Source of the DNA: Argopecten irradians
Taxonomy: Eukaryota; Mollusca; Bivalvia; Pectinida; Pectinidae
DNA length: 64,000 nt
Assembly: GCF_041381155.1 (NCBI RefSeq)
Contig: NC_091145.1
Span: 38,269,882 to 38,333,881 of the forward strand
Direction: 5' to 3'
In this document: positions 11,401-22,013 of the stretch, in pieces
How positions within the stretch are numbered: position 1 is the first letter of the stretch
Layout of the letters: each line of letters starts with the position of its first letter
Made by a program: the position numbers and the translations under genes
The notes under the pieces: generated by a model
Databases searched by the model: none
Seen by the model: the letters and a program-made list of their open reading frames with translations, nothing else
What the model was told of the DNA's origin: nothing

Positions 11401-14400
11401 CTTGTCATTCTACAGTCAAATGTTTGACCTGAGACAACCCACTTGGATGAAAAAATCAACATAATACAATTTCATAATATACCATTCTTTCAGAGACTGA
11501 CAATTTTTATGTTTTCCTTGTATCATCAAATACATACTGTGGATTACACGTACTTTACTCATAGAATTAAATTCCAAGGATGAGAAAGATCTTTCAATAG
11601 GCTTTCAAAATGTTCGATATTCTTCCCGATGCATACCTTATTATGGATGGATTGTAACCGCTGAATGGTATAACTGTCGCCAGCCCTTCCAATAACATCA
11701 AAACCCAAGGTGGACAGTTGTGAGGTTCTTATCGTATGTCAGTGATTGTTCCCAGGTATTTGATGTTTCCATATAACACCTGAACGTTGTTAAAGGACAC
11801 TGGCTATTAATAGGATACCAATGATAACAAAGATACTGAAACAGTCAAACAGAAAGATTACATAAAGCCAACAGATCTTGAAACTTTTGATACTACAGTT
11901 CGGCCCTACGCGATTGGGTTCTGATAAATCTTTTGACGTGGAACAGAAGTACCAAGTCTATTAATATATATGTTTTAAAGATTTATTTTATTGCGGCTTG
12001 CCGCTGTCAATGTTCTGGGTTTTGTTTGGGTTTTATTACTTTAACGTCCTATTAAAAAAGGGTCATATATTAAGGATGTGCAAATATTCCTGGTAGCAAC
12101 TGCCACACTTGGGATGCGCATGCGCAACCAGAGGTGGAGGGCCTGTGGTAATATGTCTATACATTTTAACCACTAGAACACCGCGGCCCCAATGTATTGT
12201 TTCAGGGGGAAATCTGATACCTCAGGGCCATGAAATTCACAATTTTGTAAAGGGCTTTAATACCTTTCCATCTATGAAGAGTATTTGATTCTATTATTTC
12301 TGGAAATTTGGAAGGTGAATTTTGAGGTTTAAGCCTATTTGACCCCCTTTGGCCCCGTCCCTAAGGCCCCTGGAGGTCAGTAATGGAAATTGTATTAAAA
12401 GGATTCAATGGTAATCTCATAGTTATTAACCCCTTAATTCCCAGGGGGACATGCGAGACCCCAGGGTAATATAATTCACAATTTCTTTAAAGGACCTTAA
12501 TACAATTTATACAGATAAACACATTTATGTTATATTTCGGATTTTTATGTAAATCGAGTTCACCTGAACCGATTTAGACATATGTCTATGTACCTTAAAA
12601 GATGAAGTAAATCGAGTTACCCCTTTACCAATTTAGGTGATTAGCCAATAGTTCATTTTATCACGTGACAAAACAAAGGGTTTTTTTTAACTAGCTATCA
12701 TATATTGTCATTTATTTCTGATGTTATTCTTTTTTTATGATTGTTTTTACAATGAATATTGTAACAAGAACTCATATTATGTTTAATGTATATATCTGTA
12801 TGTTGATGAACTCATATTATTGCATCGTCGGAGACCCATGGGTGATCGCACTACACTACGCTAGACTTATCACCCGTGGGCAAACTCCAGATAAAATCGT
12901 CGTAGGTAATTTATATGCATGAAGAATTTGATTGGTTCCAGTACACTTTTGCGATGGGATTTCATCCAATCAGAGTAAGGGTTATGTACAGTATACGGCA
13001 GCACAACAGAGTTGGCCAACAATTGCACCTGGCGAATGTTTGGGTACACGATACTGTGAGCGCACGAGCGGTTTATACACGTGTGTGTATGGGCCAGGTA
13101 AACTATATGAACAAAAGCGTAGTTAGCTTCGTTCATAGCAGTATAGGACTTCACTAGGTATTTCTGTAAAAAATATTATGCTTTATTAGGGCAGAAATTT
13201 TCATTTGAGTGTTTTATACTAATAGTCTTAATGTTATTAGGTATAAGATAATAATTAGGGCATACATGTACGTATGTTGTAATGGAGCCAACACCGCCTT
13301 AACCTACATATTGTAACCAAACACAGCTGGTTAACACTCACCGTGGTCAACAACTCCATTCTACCCTTGGTGTCTTACCTCCACACTCAGAAATTGCCAT
13401 GACCTATGTGGTCATATGAGATAGTTTTGGAAGATAAAGATCTATACAAAACTCACATGTGTTTTTATGGGCGCTGCCATTTTTTGTTAATCTTCAAGCT
13501 AATAAACCAGTCTTCATTCTGAAGAGTTCCGAACTATATATCGAGTATTCTAACTGGTCAATTCTAGTGTGTGAATTAGCATATTTTACGAGGATTTTAC
13601 GAGGAGTTTGCTCACGGGTGATAAGTGTAGCGTAGTGTAGTGCGATCACCCGTGGGTCTCCGACGATGATATTATTGTTGTATGTCTGCAACTGTATTTT
13701 GATGGCATGTTTTGATGCTCCACGTTTTTGGTTATATCAAGACATTTATGTTGTATGTATGTTTATGCAGCATGACTGCATTGTTGTTACCATGTCTGCC
13801 ATTTAACCCGGTTTTTTGTATTTTTTTTCATGTATTTTATTTATATTTTTTACTAGGCGAAACAAATAAATGAAATAAAAGCACTTATAAAAAAAGGCAT
13901 GTTTAGCGGACTACCCTGGGGGTAGGGTTGATATTATGATTGGCCTTGTGCTTTAGATGGTTTGTGCAAAATAGTATTGAAATTGATTCATCGGTTTTGG
14001 GGTCGGAAATGTAAATTGTTTACGGACATACGACACCACGACGGACGACGCACGACGCACGACGATGGACAAAAGGCGATTAGAATAGGTCACTTGTGAC
14101 TTCGTCTCAGGTGACCTAAAATGGAAAACATTCCTACAATATAACATATTTGACTTAATTTTGTTAATACAACATACAAATACAATATAATTACCAATGT
14201 ACAAATACAATATAATTACCAGGCACATTGCCAACGTGAGACTCGAACTCGAAATTAAGAGGCGGACGGATATCAGATCACTTTAATCATTTCATACACT
14301 TAGTAACCCTGAAATATTTTCAAACATCAAGATAAATACAAAATATATAAAAAGAAAAGTACGTTACACAAATACCATTAATCTAAATTTCGTATACAAA

Positions 14401-17400
14401 CCAGGTGATTGTCTTTCACTAACCATATAAACTAAGCGCAATGACAACCCATCATCAGTGAAAAATCAAGAAATGAAGTGGGTTTTTTTAATGTAGATTC
14501 AATACGATGCATTTACCAACTGAATGTGTTAATCAAATAGTATCCATTTGTCGAATAATTTTACCATTGATTTAATGTGAAATAAACGTTCTATTTCAGA
14601 ATCGCTGCGATATAAGCATAACTCCTCCGACAGAAAGTAAGTACTGCGTTTCCGTTTTGGCATTGGGGATGATATCAGTATGGCGATGGCTTGATTGTAT
14701 CTCATTATTCGATGAACAACTCATTATGCATTTTGTAAAATTAGTATCAATGTTATTCTTTTACATAAAAGATTCTTTCTATTCCAAATATTTGGATAGT
14801 AAAATAGAGATAAATGCAGTAACAAAATATTTAATTATGAACTATCACTCCTTTAAAACGACACTTTTTGTATGATGGCCACTGCAGTTTCACTTTTCCC
14901 TCGACACTAATGTGTGATGATAGAAACTAATCGTGAATATGGTGTTGTTTGTGAGATGTGAAATAAAAAAAAACAATGGGATTCTTCATTTGCCAACAGG
15001 TCCATCATTTTATTCTTATCAAATATTTTGATCCAAACCTGACCATGATTTGCATGGTGAACATATCATAATCCCATAATACAGCTTGCTTTTCCACATC
15101 TTCTAACAATAAATTTCTTGTATTTCCGTACCAGTATGAACCTCACCTCTTCTAACGATTCTTGTAACCAGTTTATCCTATCGTTGATTTTGCAGTTCGG
15201 TTTCCAACATAAATCAAACACTACTGCCACATCCCCACAGTATAACATGGTGTGATGTAAACAGTCAGGATGTTGTGTTTATTATTCAGGCTATATGCAG
15301 ACTTGCGGTTGCCGCTTCCTCATCAATGTATGTCTAGTGTCAGAAAATGACATCATACTATCCTACTTACCTCCCCTTGGGACATACGGGATACAGAAGA
15401 GCAGTGTATATTTGAATTTATACAACGGCGACAAGAGCACCGAATACGACATGTTCCAGATCCCCCTCAATCAGGTGACAATATTACCACCACTACTATA
15501 CGTAAAGGTCATTGTATCTAACACAACAAACACTAACATCATTATCATCATTATTAAGTATTGTGATATAAAAACAGACTGCACATTGTAACCCTTTCAA
15601 AGAATAAGTCAGTGATGCTTAGTTACATTGAACTATTACGACACTCACGCACTGTTCCAGATGTGCATATTTCAGAGTTATCTCCCCTCTGGCCATGGGT
15701 AGATATCGATTATGACGTCATCATTTCATGAGCTAAAATTACGTCTTTTTTTCTCCAACAATATGACGTTATATTCGTAAAAAGAACAAATACAAAATAA
15801 TTATACATAGTTTCGAGTTCCGATATCAAGCATACACAAATACATTAACCATAATGTTAACTTATCTTGAGGGCATAGTTTTGTGTTTTATGTAACTCAA
15901 AAAACGGTTAAATATGTTTCTGATGATTCCGAGATTCTGACACACGGTTTGTTCTTATACAGGTTAACTATTTGCGAATTTCCCAAATGATTGTTTGATA
16001 AGTAAAGAATTTCGTTGTAAACCACATGCATTAAAATAACACTCATAACGATGACGATGTTATAATTATCTTTTATGTTGTTTTTTTCAAATACTCAACA
16101 TTTTCTCCAAGAATTATATCTTGAAGTTCATCTTTTCAGAAACCTTGTCGATTTAATGAAGTTCTACCTGGAAAATATGATGTTTGGGTAAGTTATTGAC
16201 CATAGGCAGACTACTAGGTCACTCGTAGGAAGGGGAGGTCACTCGTAAATAAGGGATATCACTCCTAGATAGAGAAGTCACTCGTAGAAAGGGGGATGAC
16301 TCGTAGATAAGGGAAGTCACTCGTACATAGCGAAATAAGATAAATGTTGAGAAATATTCTTATTTGTGTGAATAGATATGCATGTTAACTCTAACCGACG
16401 CCATTTCTCTTTAGATGTCTCCCATTGATCCAGATCCCGATTATGAAAATTACGATGACAACTACCAACGCTGTGACTGTTTCGGGTACAATTTCAAAAG
16501 CAATAAATTTATTATTAGTTCTAATATGAAAGGTGAGTGACCAATATAATATTGTCATGTTCTTTTTATATTCGCCAGTATGCATTGAATAACACAATCG
16601 CAGGTTACACAAACACAATACGTTTGGTGACTAAGTCTATGAAAAAAAAAACAAATATGATCATCATTTTTTCAATTTCTTTCTAGCACTTTCCTTTTTC
16701 CTAAATAAATGTGTCCATTGAATATGATTTAACTATTCTACCGTACCTGACAGGGTTTTCCCGCGGTTGCTAAGGAACATATTACTGTTTTTTTACCGAG
16801 TTAATTGCAACATCTCTGAAGTCGACGCCATGAATATAATTCTAAACAACTGAATTCTTCGTTAAATCATTGGAGATAATAATCAAACGTGGATCAGTCA
16901 AGTGGACAGGGATAGCTCAACCCCGGTGATAGATTTTGGCTGCCAACTGAGTTTATAAAGGACACCACACAGGCAATATCTCTTTACGTGGAATTCACGT
17001 GATTTTTTTTCACTTGAAATTCACATGAAATTCACGTGAAATTTCCATGACAAAAATCACGTGAAATTCACATGAAGAAATATTGCCTTCGTAACGAGAA
17101 ATAATAATACTTTCTTTTATAGACTGGTGTCCGTTATACACATGTACATTATACACTAAATTGCACCAGATGGAGTACATGATCCTGTCCTTTATAAAAA
17201 AAGTGTTATACAGGTATAGAGGTGTCCTTTATAGCAGGTTTGAGTATGTGGAAAATGGCATAACTTTCTATACTTCTATAGCTTTTATAACGTTTCGTGA
17301 TGGGTAATGGGATACTGATAATAATACAAGATTCGCATAATAGGTAGATTAAAGATTTCTGTATGTTTAACATGAAGTTCATCTCTTTTCCATATCCCCT

Positions 17401-19568
17401 GCAGTTCCCATATACTAATACTTGGCCTCTACATTGTGTACTGATGGCGTTGTCGATGAAGTTACGAACACCTGTTAAGATATCTTAACAGGTATTTGTA
17501 CATATTTGCTATTTTTCAGTTGATATCAGTTTTAATATTTGTTTTGTTGTCACCTGTATTTGAGTTTCGATAATGGGTTTGATGTTTTCGAGATTATTAC
17601 ATTTTTGTAGGGAAGACCTTTATTTTGATTTGGATTCATTGCCAATATTCATTAAACCATTATCATTAAATATTCTTCAGAATGACAAACTGAATTTAAA
17701 GTATTTACTAATTATTTTTTGTAGCGGAGAATTTTACATTGATTTGGGTAACCTACTACAAACATTAAATATACTTCAAGTTTTGATTTCTTGACCAGCA
17801 GGATCTATGACAATTGGACTAGTCAAACATGAGATATACTTCTATATTTGATTTCTTGACCAGCAGGATCTATGACAATTGGACTAGTCAAACATGAGAT
17901 ATACTTCTATATTTGAATTCTTATCAGCAGGACCTATGACAGTTGGACCAGTCAGTATCAGTGTCACGTCCAGTATTGCTTATATGATGACGCCACCAGA
18001 GTTTACTGAATCAGGATTGGACAGCAATGAAGCAGGTGAAATAAATACCCGCCCGGGTATCGTACACCAGTTAGATCCCAGTAACGATCTTCCTAAAGCC
18101 AATCTCAGCCATAACAACAGCCTGCAGTCACCTTCCGGATATGATACGTGGATTAATACAACAGATAACAATAGCACCAAAATTACTGGAATTCAGGACT
18201 TCGTGATCGTGATCATTGTCTCAACGATATCGTCGACTTGTCTTCTGATAATCTTCCTTGTTGTAATGGCAATCACCCGGAAGAAAAGTAACGTGAACCT
18301 AGTGTTTTATGCAATTTTTTCCGTTTCTTATATATATTTATTCCTTTTGATTCAAAATTTTCTAGCTTTGTGTGTTTTAATAATGTTTTAGGCCATCTTG
18401 TTTTTTTCATTATGGTCTATTTAATATAATCTAATCGTTCAAATTGACAAAATATGGGTTCTAAGATTCTAGCATTAGCTTTCCAATTCATACGTGCGAG
18501 CTGATGCCAACAAAGTGAAAAGTTTCTAATGATACTTGGTGCGGAAGCTAAGTAAAATTGATTTAGAGATGCAAAGCTGTCTTCAATTATATATTTACGT
18601 TTCTATAATGATACAGAATATTGTTTCCTGCAGATCGTCTCCTCTGTATAAACCACAAAAATGAAGTGAAGAAACAAGTATCGGGAGAGCCTAGTGCGAA
18701 TACAGAACCCGAAAGAGGTAAAGAGTACACAAAAACACATATAGCGTTTTTCTTTAGTTTATATCAGTCTTGTTCTGGCAGTAAAACTTATCTTATCTCT
18801 TTTATAGCGAAAGAAAATCCAGGAGCAGAGACGTATGACTCTGGTGTAGATATGTCGAGTGGTGGTGAAGGATTCCAGCATTCCGACATCGCCACTTTAC
18901 GAGAGAGATGTGGGTCCATTACCTATGACACTGGAACCCCAAACTCAGTGTTCGATCTTTATGGATATACACGGACTGATGAGAGTGTCCGAGACCCGTC
19001 AATCTACCCGGCGATTACTATCCTAGATGGAACCTTTGAACAAACGAATTATGTCCATCCGCTTGTGAACGTTGAGTCTGGTGGCTTTGTCAATCCCACT
19101 GTTCCTTGTTCCTGTGGCTCTATCAGTCCTCACGTGTTGCACAAGAGTTTTGAAAGCCAACATAGCACACATGCTGAATTTGATTTTCAACCGCAAGATC
19201 AGGTACTGGAAGCGTATCCAAATGGAAATATTACAGAGTGTGACTTACACAGGGGCCATACTGAAGAGGTTCAAAGGTCCGGAATAGATTCCATCGAGTT
19301 TATTCCACCTGACCCCACCTTTAGCGAGTGTTATGACATTACTAGTGGTATCATCGAGCAGGAAATGTTTGAGATTAATCGGAATTATAACCGAAATGTT
19401 TCGTTATTTGGTGAAAATCGTGTACGAAGTTCGGTTATAAAGAAGTCGTTTTCCACTGGAAATAAAATGACTGACACAAACATAGACCCGGTTTCGGTGC
19501 ATGACTACCCTACTGACGATATTATTCAGGACTCAAGTGATATCAGTATTGGTGGGATCAGTTTATAG
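8411..19568 (+). CDS. Receptor gene 2: IL-17 receptor-like type I membrane protein lacking SEFIR and the first ectodomain module
   Basis: Exons: 8411-8524, 14600-14636, 15290-15474, 16140-16187, 16415-16532, 17931-18287, 18634-18717, 18808-19568. All have GT/AG borders and the joined frame stays open for 567 residues. Exon 1 opens MEGRTLLVHLVCVYSLTITT, a signal peptide; a TATA-like GTTATATACAG lies about 38 bp before the ATG. Exons 3-5 encode a membrane-proximal module (LVSENDIILSYLPPLGTYGI) matching, in phase and for the 48-nt exon in size, the exons at 39040-39924 of gene 3. A Ser/Thr/Asn-rich stalk with four N-glycosylation sequons precedes the membrane segment, about residues 258-282 (FVIVIIVSTISSTCLLIIFL). 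The cytoplasmic tail is about 285 residues and has no SEFIR domain. It starts with TYDSGVDMSS, includes SIYPAI (fits an ITIM-like consensus), EQEMFEINRNY and ends SDISIGGISL. Exon borders are inferred; family assignment rests mainly on gene 3. Confidence 0.75.
8706..8800 (+). mobile_element. tRNA-derived SINE head or tRNA pseudogene
   Basis: TGCTCAGTCGGTAGAGC fits a D-arm/box A, and GGGTTCGATTCCTGG 45 bp later fits a T-arm/box B. The anticodon stem and acceptor pairing are poor, so a working tRNA is unlikely. The text after it (GGTTTCCCCTGG) fits a SINE body better. Confidence 0.5.
9733..9938 (+). mobile_element. tRNA-derived SINE
   Basis: Head with box A (GGCCGAGTGGTAAAGATG) and box B (GTGAATTCGAATCAC), then a body with GGGTGGTTTTTCTCCGGG and CTTTCCTCCAACAAG, and a tail TATGACGTTAAACTAAAAAAA. 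The same body and tail wording recurs near 10840-10935, 41775-41830 and 25850, showing a dispersed family. Central blocks of this kind occur in mollusc SINEs; the exact family is not assigned. Confidence 0.75.
9975..10940 (+). mobile_element. Second SINE copy, split by a MITE insertion
   Basis: A head-like segment (TTGGTTGAGTAGTTCGCTAG) stops at 10016. The rest (GGTCGCGAGGTCGAATATCACG box B region, body, tail TATGACGTTAAATTAAAAAACAG) resumes at about 10757. The 740-bp element between them is flanked by perfect 8-bp repeats. Joining the two sides gives a normally ordered SINE. Confidence 0.55.
10017..10756. mobile_element. hAT-type MITE with perfect 8-bp target duplications
   Basis: Begins CACAGGGACCTGGCAC and ends GTGCCAGGTCCCTGTG. 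CCCTGATA stands immediately outside both ends (10009-10016 and 10757-10764). The inverted similarity continues inward for 100 bp or more (AGTATCAAGGGTATGAACTC and its complement near 10690). An inner palindrome at about 10215-10375 carries CACCGCCATGTT. Eight-base duplications are characteristic of hAT (and some P) transposons. No transposase frame, so non-autonomous. Confidence 0.8.
12013..12190 (-). mobile_element. tRNA-derived SINE, reverse orientation
   Basis: On the - strand it starts GGGGCCGCGGTGTTCTAGTG (box A-like head) at 12190 and proceeds through ACCTCTGGTTGCGCATGCGC and TGGCAGTTGCCAGGAATATT. The tail reads AGGACGTTAAAGTAATAAAA near 12035. This matches the layout of the 9733 copy with a diverged box B. 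Confidence 0.55.
12215..14120 (+). mobile_element. Putative Helentron/pearl-like element, interrupted by a MITE
   Basis: Two diverged tandem units open the region, each with CAGGG..AT, AATTCACAATTT and a TTTAATAC block (about 12228 and 12462). It ends GTGACTTCGTCTCAG followed by GTGACCTAAAA at 14120, preceded by repeated ACGACG text. The end has the same arrangement as the ends at 59814 and 63705 (TGAC, TTCG loop, TCAG/TCCG, ATGACCTAAAA). The left boundary is uncertain; the MULE-like MITE is nested inside. Confidence 0.4.
12823..13668. mobile_element. MULE-like MITE with perfect 9-bp target duplications
   Basis: Starts CATCGTCGGAGACCCATGGG and ends CCCGTGGGTCTCCGACGATG. The terminal repeats stay similar for about 70 bp (GTGATCGCACTACACTACGC on both arms). 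ATATTATTG stands on both sides (12814-12822 and 13669-13677). Nine-base duplications with long terminal repeats fit Mutator-like elements. No transposase coding is visible. Confidence 0.75.
14225..14285 (-). mobile_element. tRNA-like SINE head, reverse orientation
   Basis: On the - strand, GAGTTCGAGTCTCACG is a box B/T-arm, preceded by GTGATCTGATATCCGTCCGCC. Flanking A-rich tandem text (ACAAATACAATATAATTACC twice) fits a SINE tail or target region. Short and diverged. Confidence 0.35.
16212..16335. repeat. Short tandem repeat, about 22-24 bp unit
   Basis: Six imperfect copies of GTCACTCGTAG plus AAGGGG-like text, in the 227-bp intron between exons 4 and 5 of receptor gene 2. Confidence 0.7.
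16973..17088. repeat. Imperfect palindrome rich in CACGTG
   Basis: GGCAATATCTCTTTACGTGG at the left is inverted at the right as ATGAAGAAATATTGCC. Between them, TTCACGTGAAATT / TTCACATGAAATT motifs repeat, with three CACGTG cores. Could fold into a long hairpin; probably a small MITE. Confidence 0.6.
17790..17930 (+). repeat. Triplicated 3' splice site of the transmembrane exon, receptor gene 2
   Basis: GACCAGCAGGATCTATGACA occurs with its AG at 17800-17801 and again at 17865-17866. The third, diverged copy (TATCAGCAGGACCTATGACA) has its AG at 17929-17930 and opens the coding exon. Spacing is 65 and 64 bp. Entry at either upstream AG in the same phase reads 16 residues and then TGA (17849-17851 or 17914-17916), before the membrane segment. 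Confidence 0.85.
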
Positions 19569-19860
19569 GCTATTGACTTTTAAGAAAGATGTAAAATGTC
19601 AGCTCATCTAACAATTTCTTTTCATATGGTTGTAAGTTATTACTCGTTCATGATTCATGGAGTGGAGCTGGGGAAATACTATTCGTTTGCCTTTAATGTA
19701 TTGTGCATTGTTTTGTTTTAGGACCCGGATACTTAACAGACTCATACGAGTACATGTTGTCTGGCATGAACTTCAGTCTAACTTTGGATAAGTGTCACTA
19801 AACATAACTTAATTCCAAAAGAAAATAAAACATCTGTCTTTATTTAGCACATACATGTAT
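19569..19860 (+). promoter_or_regulatory. 3' UTR and polyadenylation signal of receptor gene 2
   Basis: AATAAA at 19824-19829, about 256 bp after the stop codon and followed by T-rich text (GTCTTTATTTAGC), fits a cleavage and polyadenylation signal. Confidence 0.5.
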
Positions 19861-20034
19861 TTTCTAAGCACCCTCATAATATAGTCTACCAGATGTTCTG
19901 ATTCGCTGGCTTTTCATACTTGATCTAAACACCTCTTGTTATATAAATAAACAAAGACTGCATACGAACCTCGCCATACAAAGGGTTTTGTTATAAATTT
20001 ATTACACTTCAAAACACGGAACTGTCCGTTGGAA

Positions 20035-20290
20035 GGTAAATGACATACAAAGGGGAATAACTCTCGTAAATTATTAAAACAGTCAGGAAAAATAAGAATT
20101 GTTTTAAAATACCATGTTACGCAGACTTGCGTACGATCCGTGCCATAGAAAGTATTTTTTATTTCATTACCCTTCAAACGACTGACCGTCTGACCGTTAC
20201 GGATTTGGACAAAGTTTGTCCTTGGAAAGTAGTAAATGACATAGAAAGGGGAATAACTCTCATGAATCATTTAAACAGTCTGGGAAAATA
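20035..20290. repeat. Direct duplication of about 57 bp
   Basis: GTAAATGACATACAAAGGGG...CAGTCAGGAAAA at about 20035 recurs as GTAAATGACATAGAAAGGGG...CAGTCTGGGAAAA at about 20228, with roughly 90% identity by eye. Probably part of a dispersed repeat. Confidence 0.55.
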
Positions 20291-20447
20291 TTTGCAGATT
20301 ATACTATAAACCACTCTATGTTCGCCTATACAACATGTCGCACCATCGTTTTTTTTTTTTTGTTTTTTTTTAAACTCAGGACTAAGGTAATTCTCTATGC
20401 ATAAATGGTCCCAATGCGACAATGGTATATAGCATATGTATATTTTG

Positions 20448-20740
20448 AGAAGGACAGAGAAAGAGAGAAGAAGCGAGATAGAGAGGAGGGGAGCAAGAGT
20501 AAAGAGCAACATAGAGAGCGAGGGGGATGGAGAGAAAATACAGAAAGATAGAGAGAAATACAGGAAGTGGGTGAGGGAAAATACATAAATCGAGAGGGGG
20601 AAGGGGAGAAAAAAAGACAGAACGAGAGAAGGTAAGAGGGAAAAGACAGCGAGAGAGAGCGGGAAAAAAAGGAAAAGAGAGGGGGGAAGCAGGAAAAGAC
20701 AGGAAGAGGGAGTTAGAGAAAAGAGAGGAAGTGGAGGCAA
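20448..20740 (+). repeat. Polypurine (GA-rich) tract
   Basis: About 290 bp almost wholly A and G on the + strand, mostly GAGAGA, GGGGA and GGAAAA words. Open frames on the opposite strand (Leu/Ser/Phe/Pro-only) are by-products of composition. Such tracts can adopt triplex structures. Confidence 0.85.
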
Positions 20741-21380
20741 GCAAGACTGTCGTGGGCGCGTGGCAAATAGGACTACTGTAGATGAGTGTGAAAGGTTAGA
20801 GAAAAATAGAATATCCGGTAAAGGGAGTGAGAGGAGAGATGAGAGTCAGGCTAGAGCAAGTACGAAAGCGAAAGTAAGCTATGTGAGAGTCATGAAGTCA
20901 TCATCTTTCTTACAAGGATTCACATTACGCTAATATTCAATTATAATACAATAATGCGGAAAGAAGAATGTTTATGAATATTTATATATCGTTTGAGTGA
21001 TTTTTTTCTTAAATGTTGTAAATACCTATTGTCTCATTTTTCCATATTTGCTAAAGATATTATTCTTTCAGTGTCATCATAGTGCATTTTTTTATTATTA
21101 TCTATTATTGTTTCAAATACACTGTATTTAATTTATGAGTGAGTCATGAACTAAAAACATTACATACAATTATAATTAACAAAATGGATTTCATGCGCAC
21201 ACAATCTACATTTGTACATGTATACATCAAGTGTCATTGCCCTATATTCCACCAAGTAGTCCATATAAAAAGGCAAAAGGCTACGACACTCAAAACTTAT
21301 ACATAGAAAGTAAAAAAAAAAACATTCACTAATTGCCATATTTTGCCATATGTACATGCAAATTAGATAATTCAAAGAAA

Positions 21381-21851
21381 TTAAAGGCCCAACATCCGTA
21401 TCTTTCTTATTTTTTTCATGATATCGAAGAACGTTATGATTCGGAATATGTTGATAAAAATCAAATAAATATTAAACATCGCTAGGTGGGTCCCACTTAG
21501 TCAAACAAGCCGAAGTTAGTTGACATTGTAACGTCGTTGCCGAGAACGTCATGTGACTACCGTAACTACGTAACGTCTGTCCGAACTCTTCCGAAAACGG
21601 GTCATGAACTTTCCGACTTCCGTTCGTCAATAATCGTAACTTCTATGGCGACCAGTCTACAATGAAGGCATGCTTACATGTATCGACTTTCAACAACTGC
21701 TGTACCAAAGTAAAAAAAAAAACAAAAAAAAAACAACATTATAAATATTCTGTAATATATCTTAATTTCAACTAAATCTACAAATACTAACAATATCGGA
21801 GTCGAATTTAACTTGAAGTTTTGTTGATAGTTACGTATAGTGTGGCTTTAA
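21381..21851. mobile_element. Putative TTAA-target MITE
   Basis: TTAAAGGCCCAACATCCGTA at the left and TACGTATAGTGTGGCTTTAA at the right are imperfectly inverted, with TTAA at both edges. The opening AAAGGCCCA also starts the element at 55722. The inner text is unusually rich in CG-containing words (ACGTCGTTGCCGAG). Confidence 0.35.
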
Positions 21852-22013
21852 TTTACTAGGTATCATTACACGTAGGCTATGTAAAAAGTTATTTATGCAT
21901 GTGTTGCTTGGCAAATGTCTAATTTTCCTTACATCGCTATACGTTTTCAATTCGTTTTTAATACCCTAAAAATGTCAATTTCCTTCGTTCTTTTTTCACT
22001 AACGTAGTACGTT

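Larger units (their letters stand above)
8525..14599 (+). other. Intron 1 of receptor gene 2 (6.1 kb), repeat-filled
   Basis: A phase-0 intron (CAG|GTATGT to TATTTCAG). It holds several SINEs, the hAT-type MITE, the MULE-like MITE and a Helentron-like terminus, listed separately. I searched it for exons matching the gene 3 ectodomain exons at 36456-38373 and found none. Confidence 0.6.
16533..17930 (+). other. Intron 5 of receptor gene 2
   Basis: Phase-1 intron (AAAG|GTGAGT to ATCAGCAG). It contains the CACGTG-rich hairpin at 16973-17088 and, at its 3' end, two extra copies of the splice acceptor region (17790-17930). No further exon seen. Confidence 0.6.

Noticed and set aside
12737..13157. 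Overlapping open frames on both strands inside 12.7-13.2 kb
   Set aside because: They lie in the MULE-like MITE and have no transposase motif; antiparallel frames arise from its inverted structure.
15290..15591. Independent 98-residue gene
   Set aside because: It is exon 3 of receptor gene 2 plus intron read-through after the donor at 15475.
20267..20744. Overlapping Leu/Ser/Phe/Pro-rich open frames on the - strand
   Set aside because: They lie on the complement of the polypurine tract; composition alone produces them in several frames.
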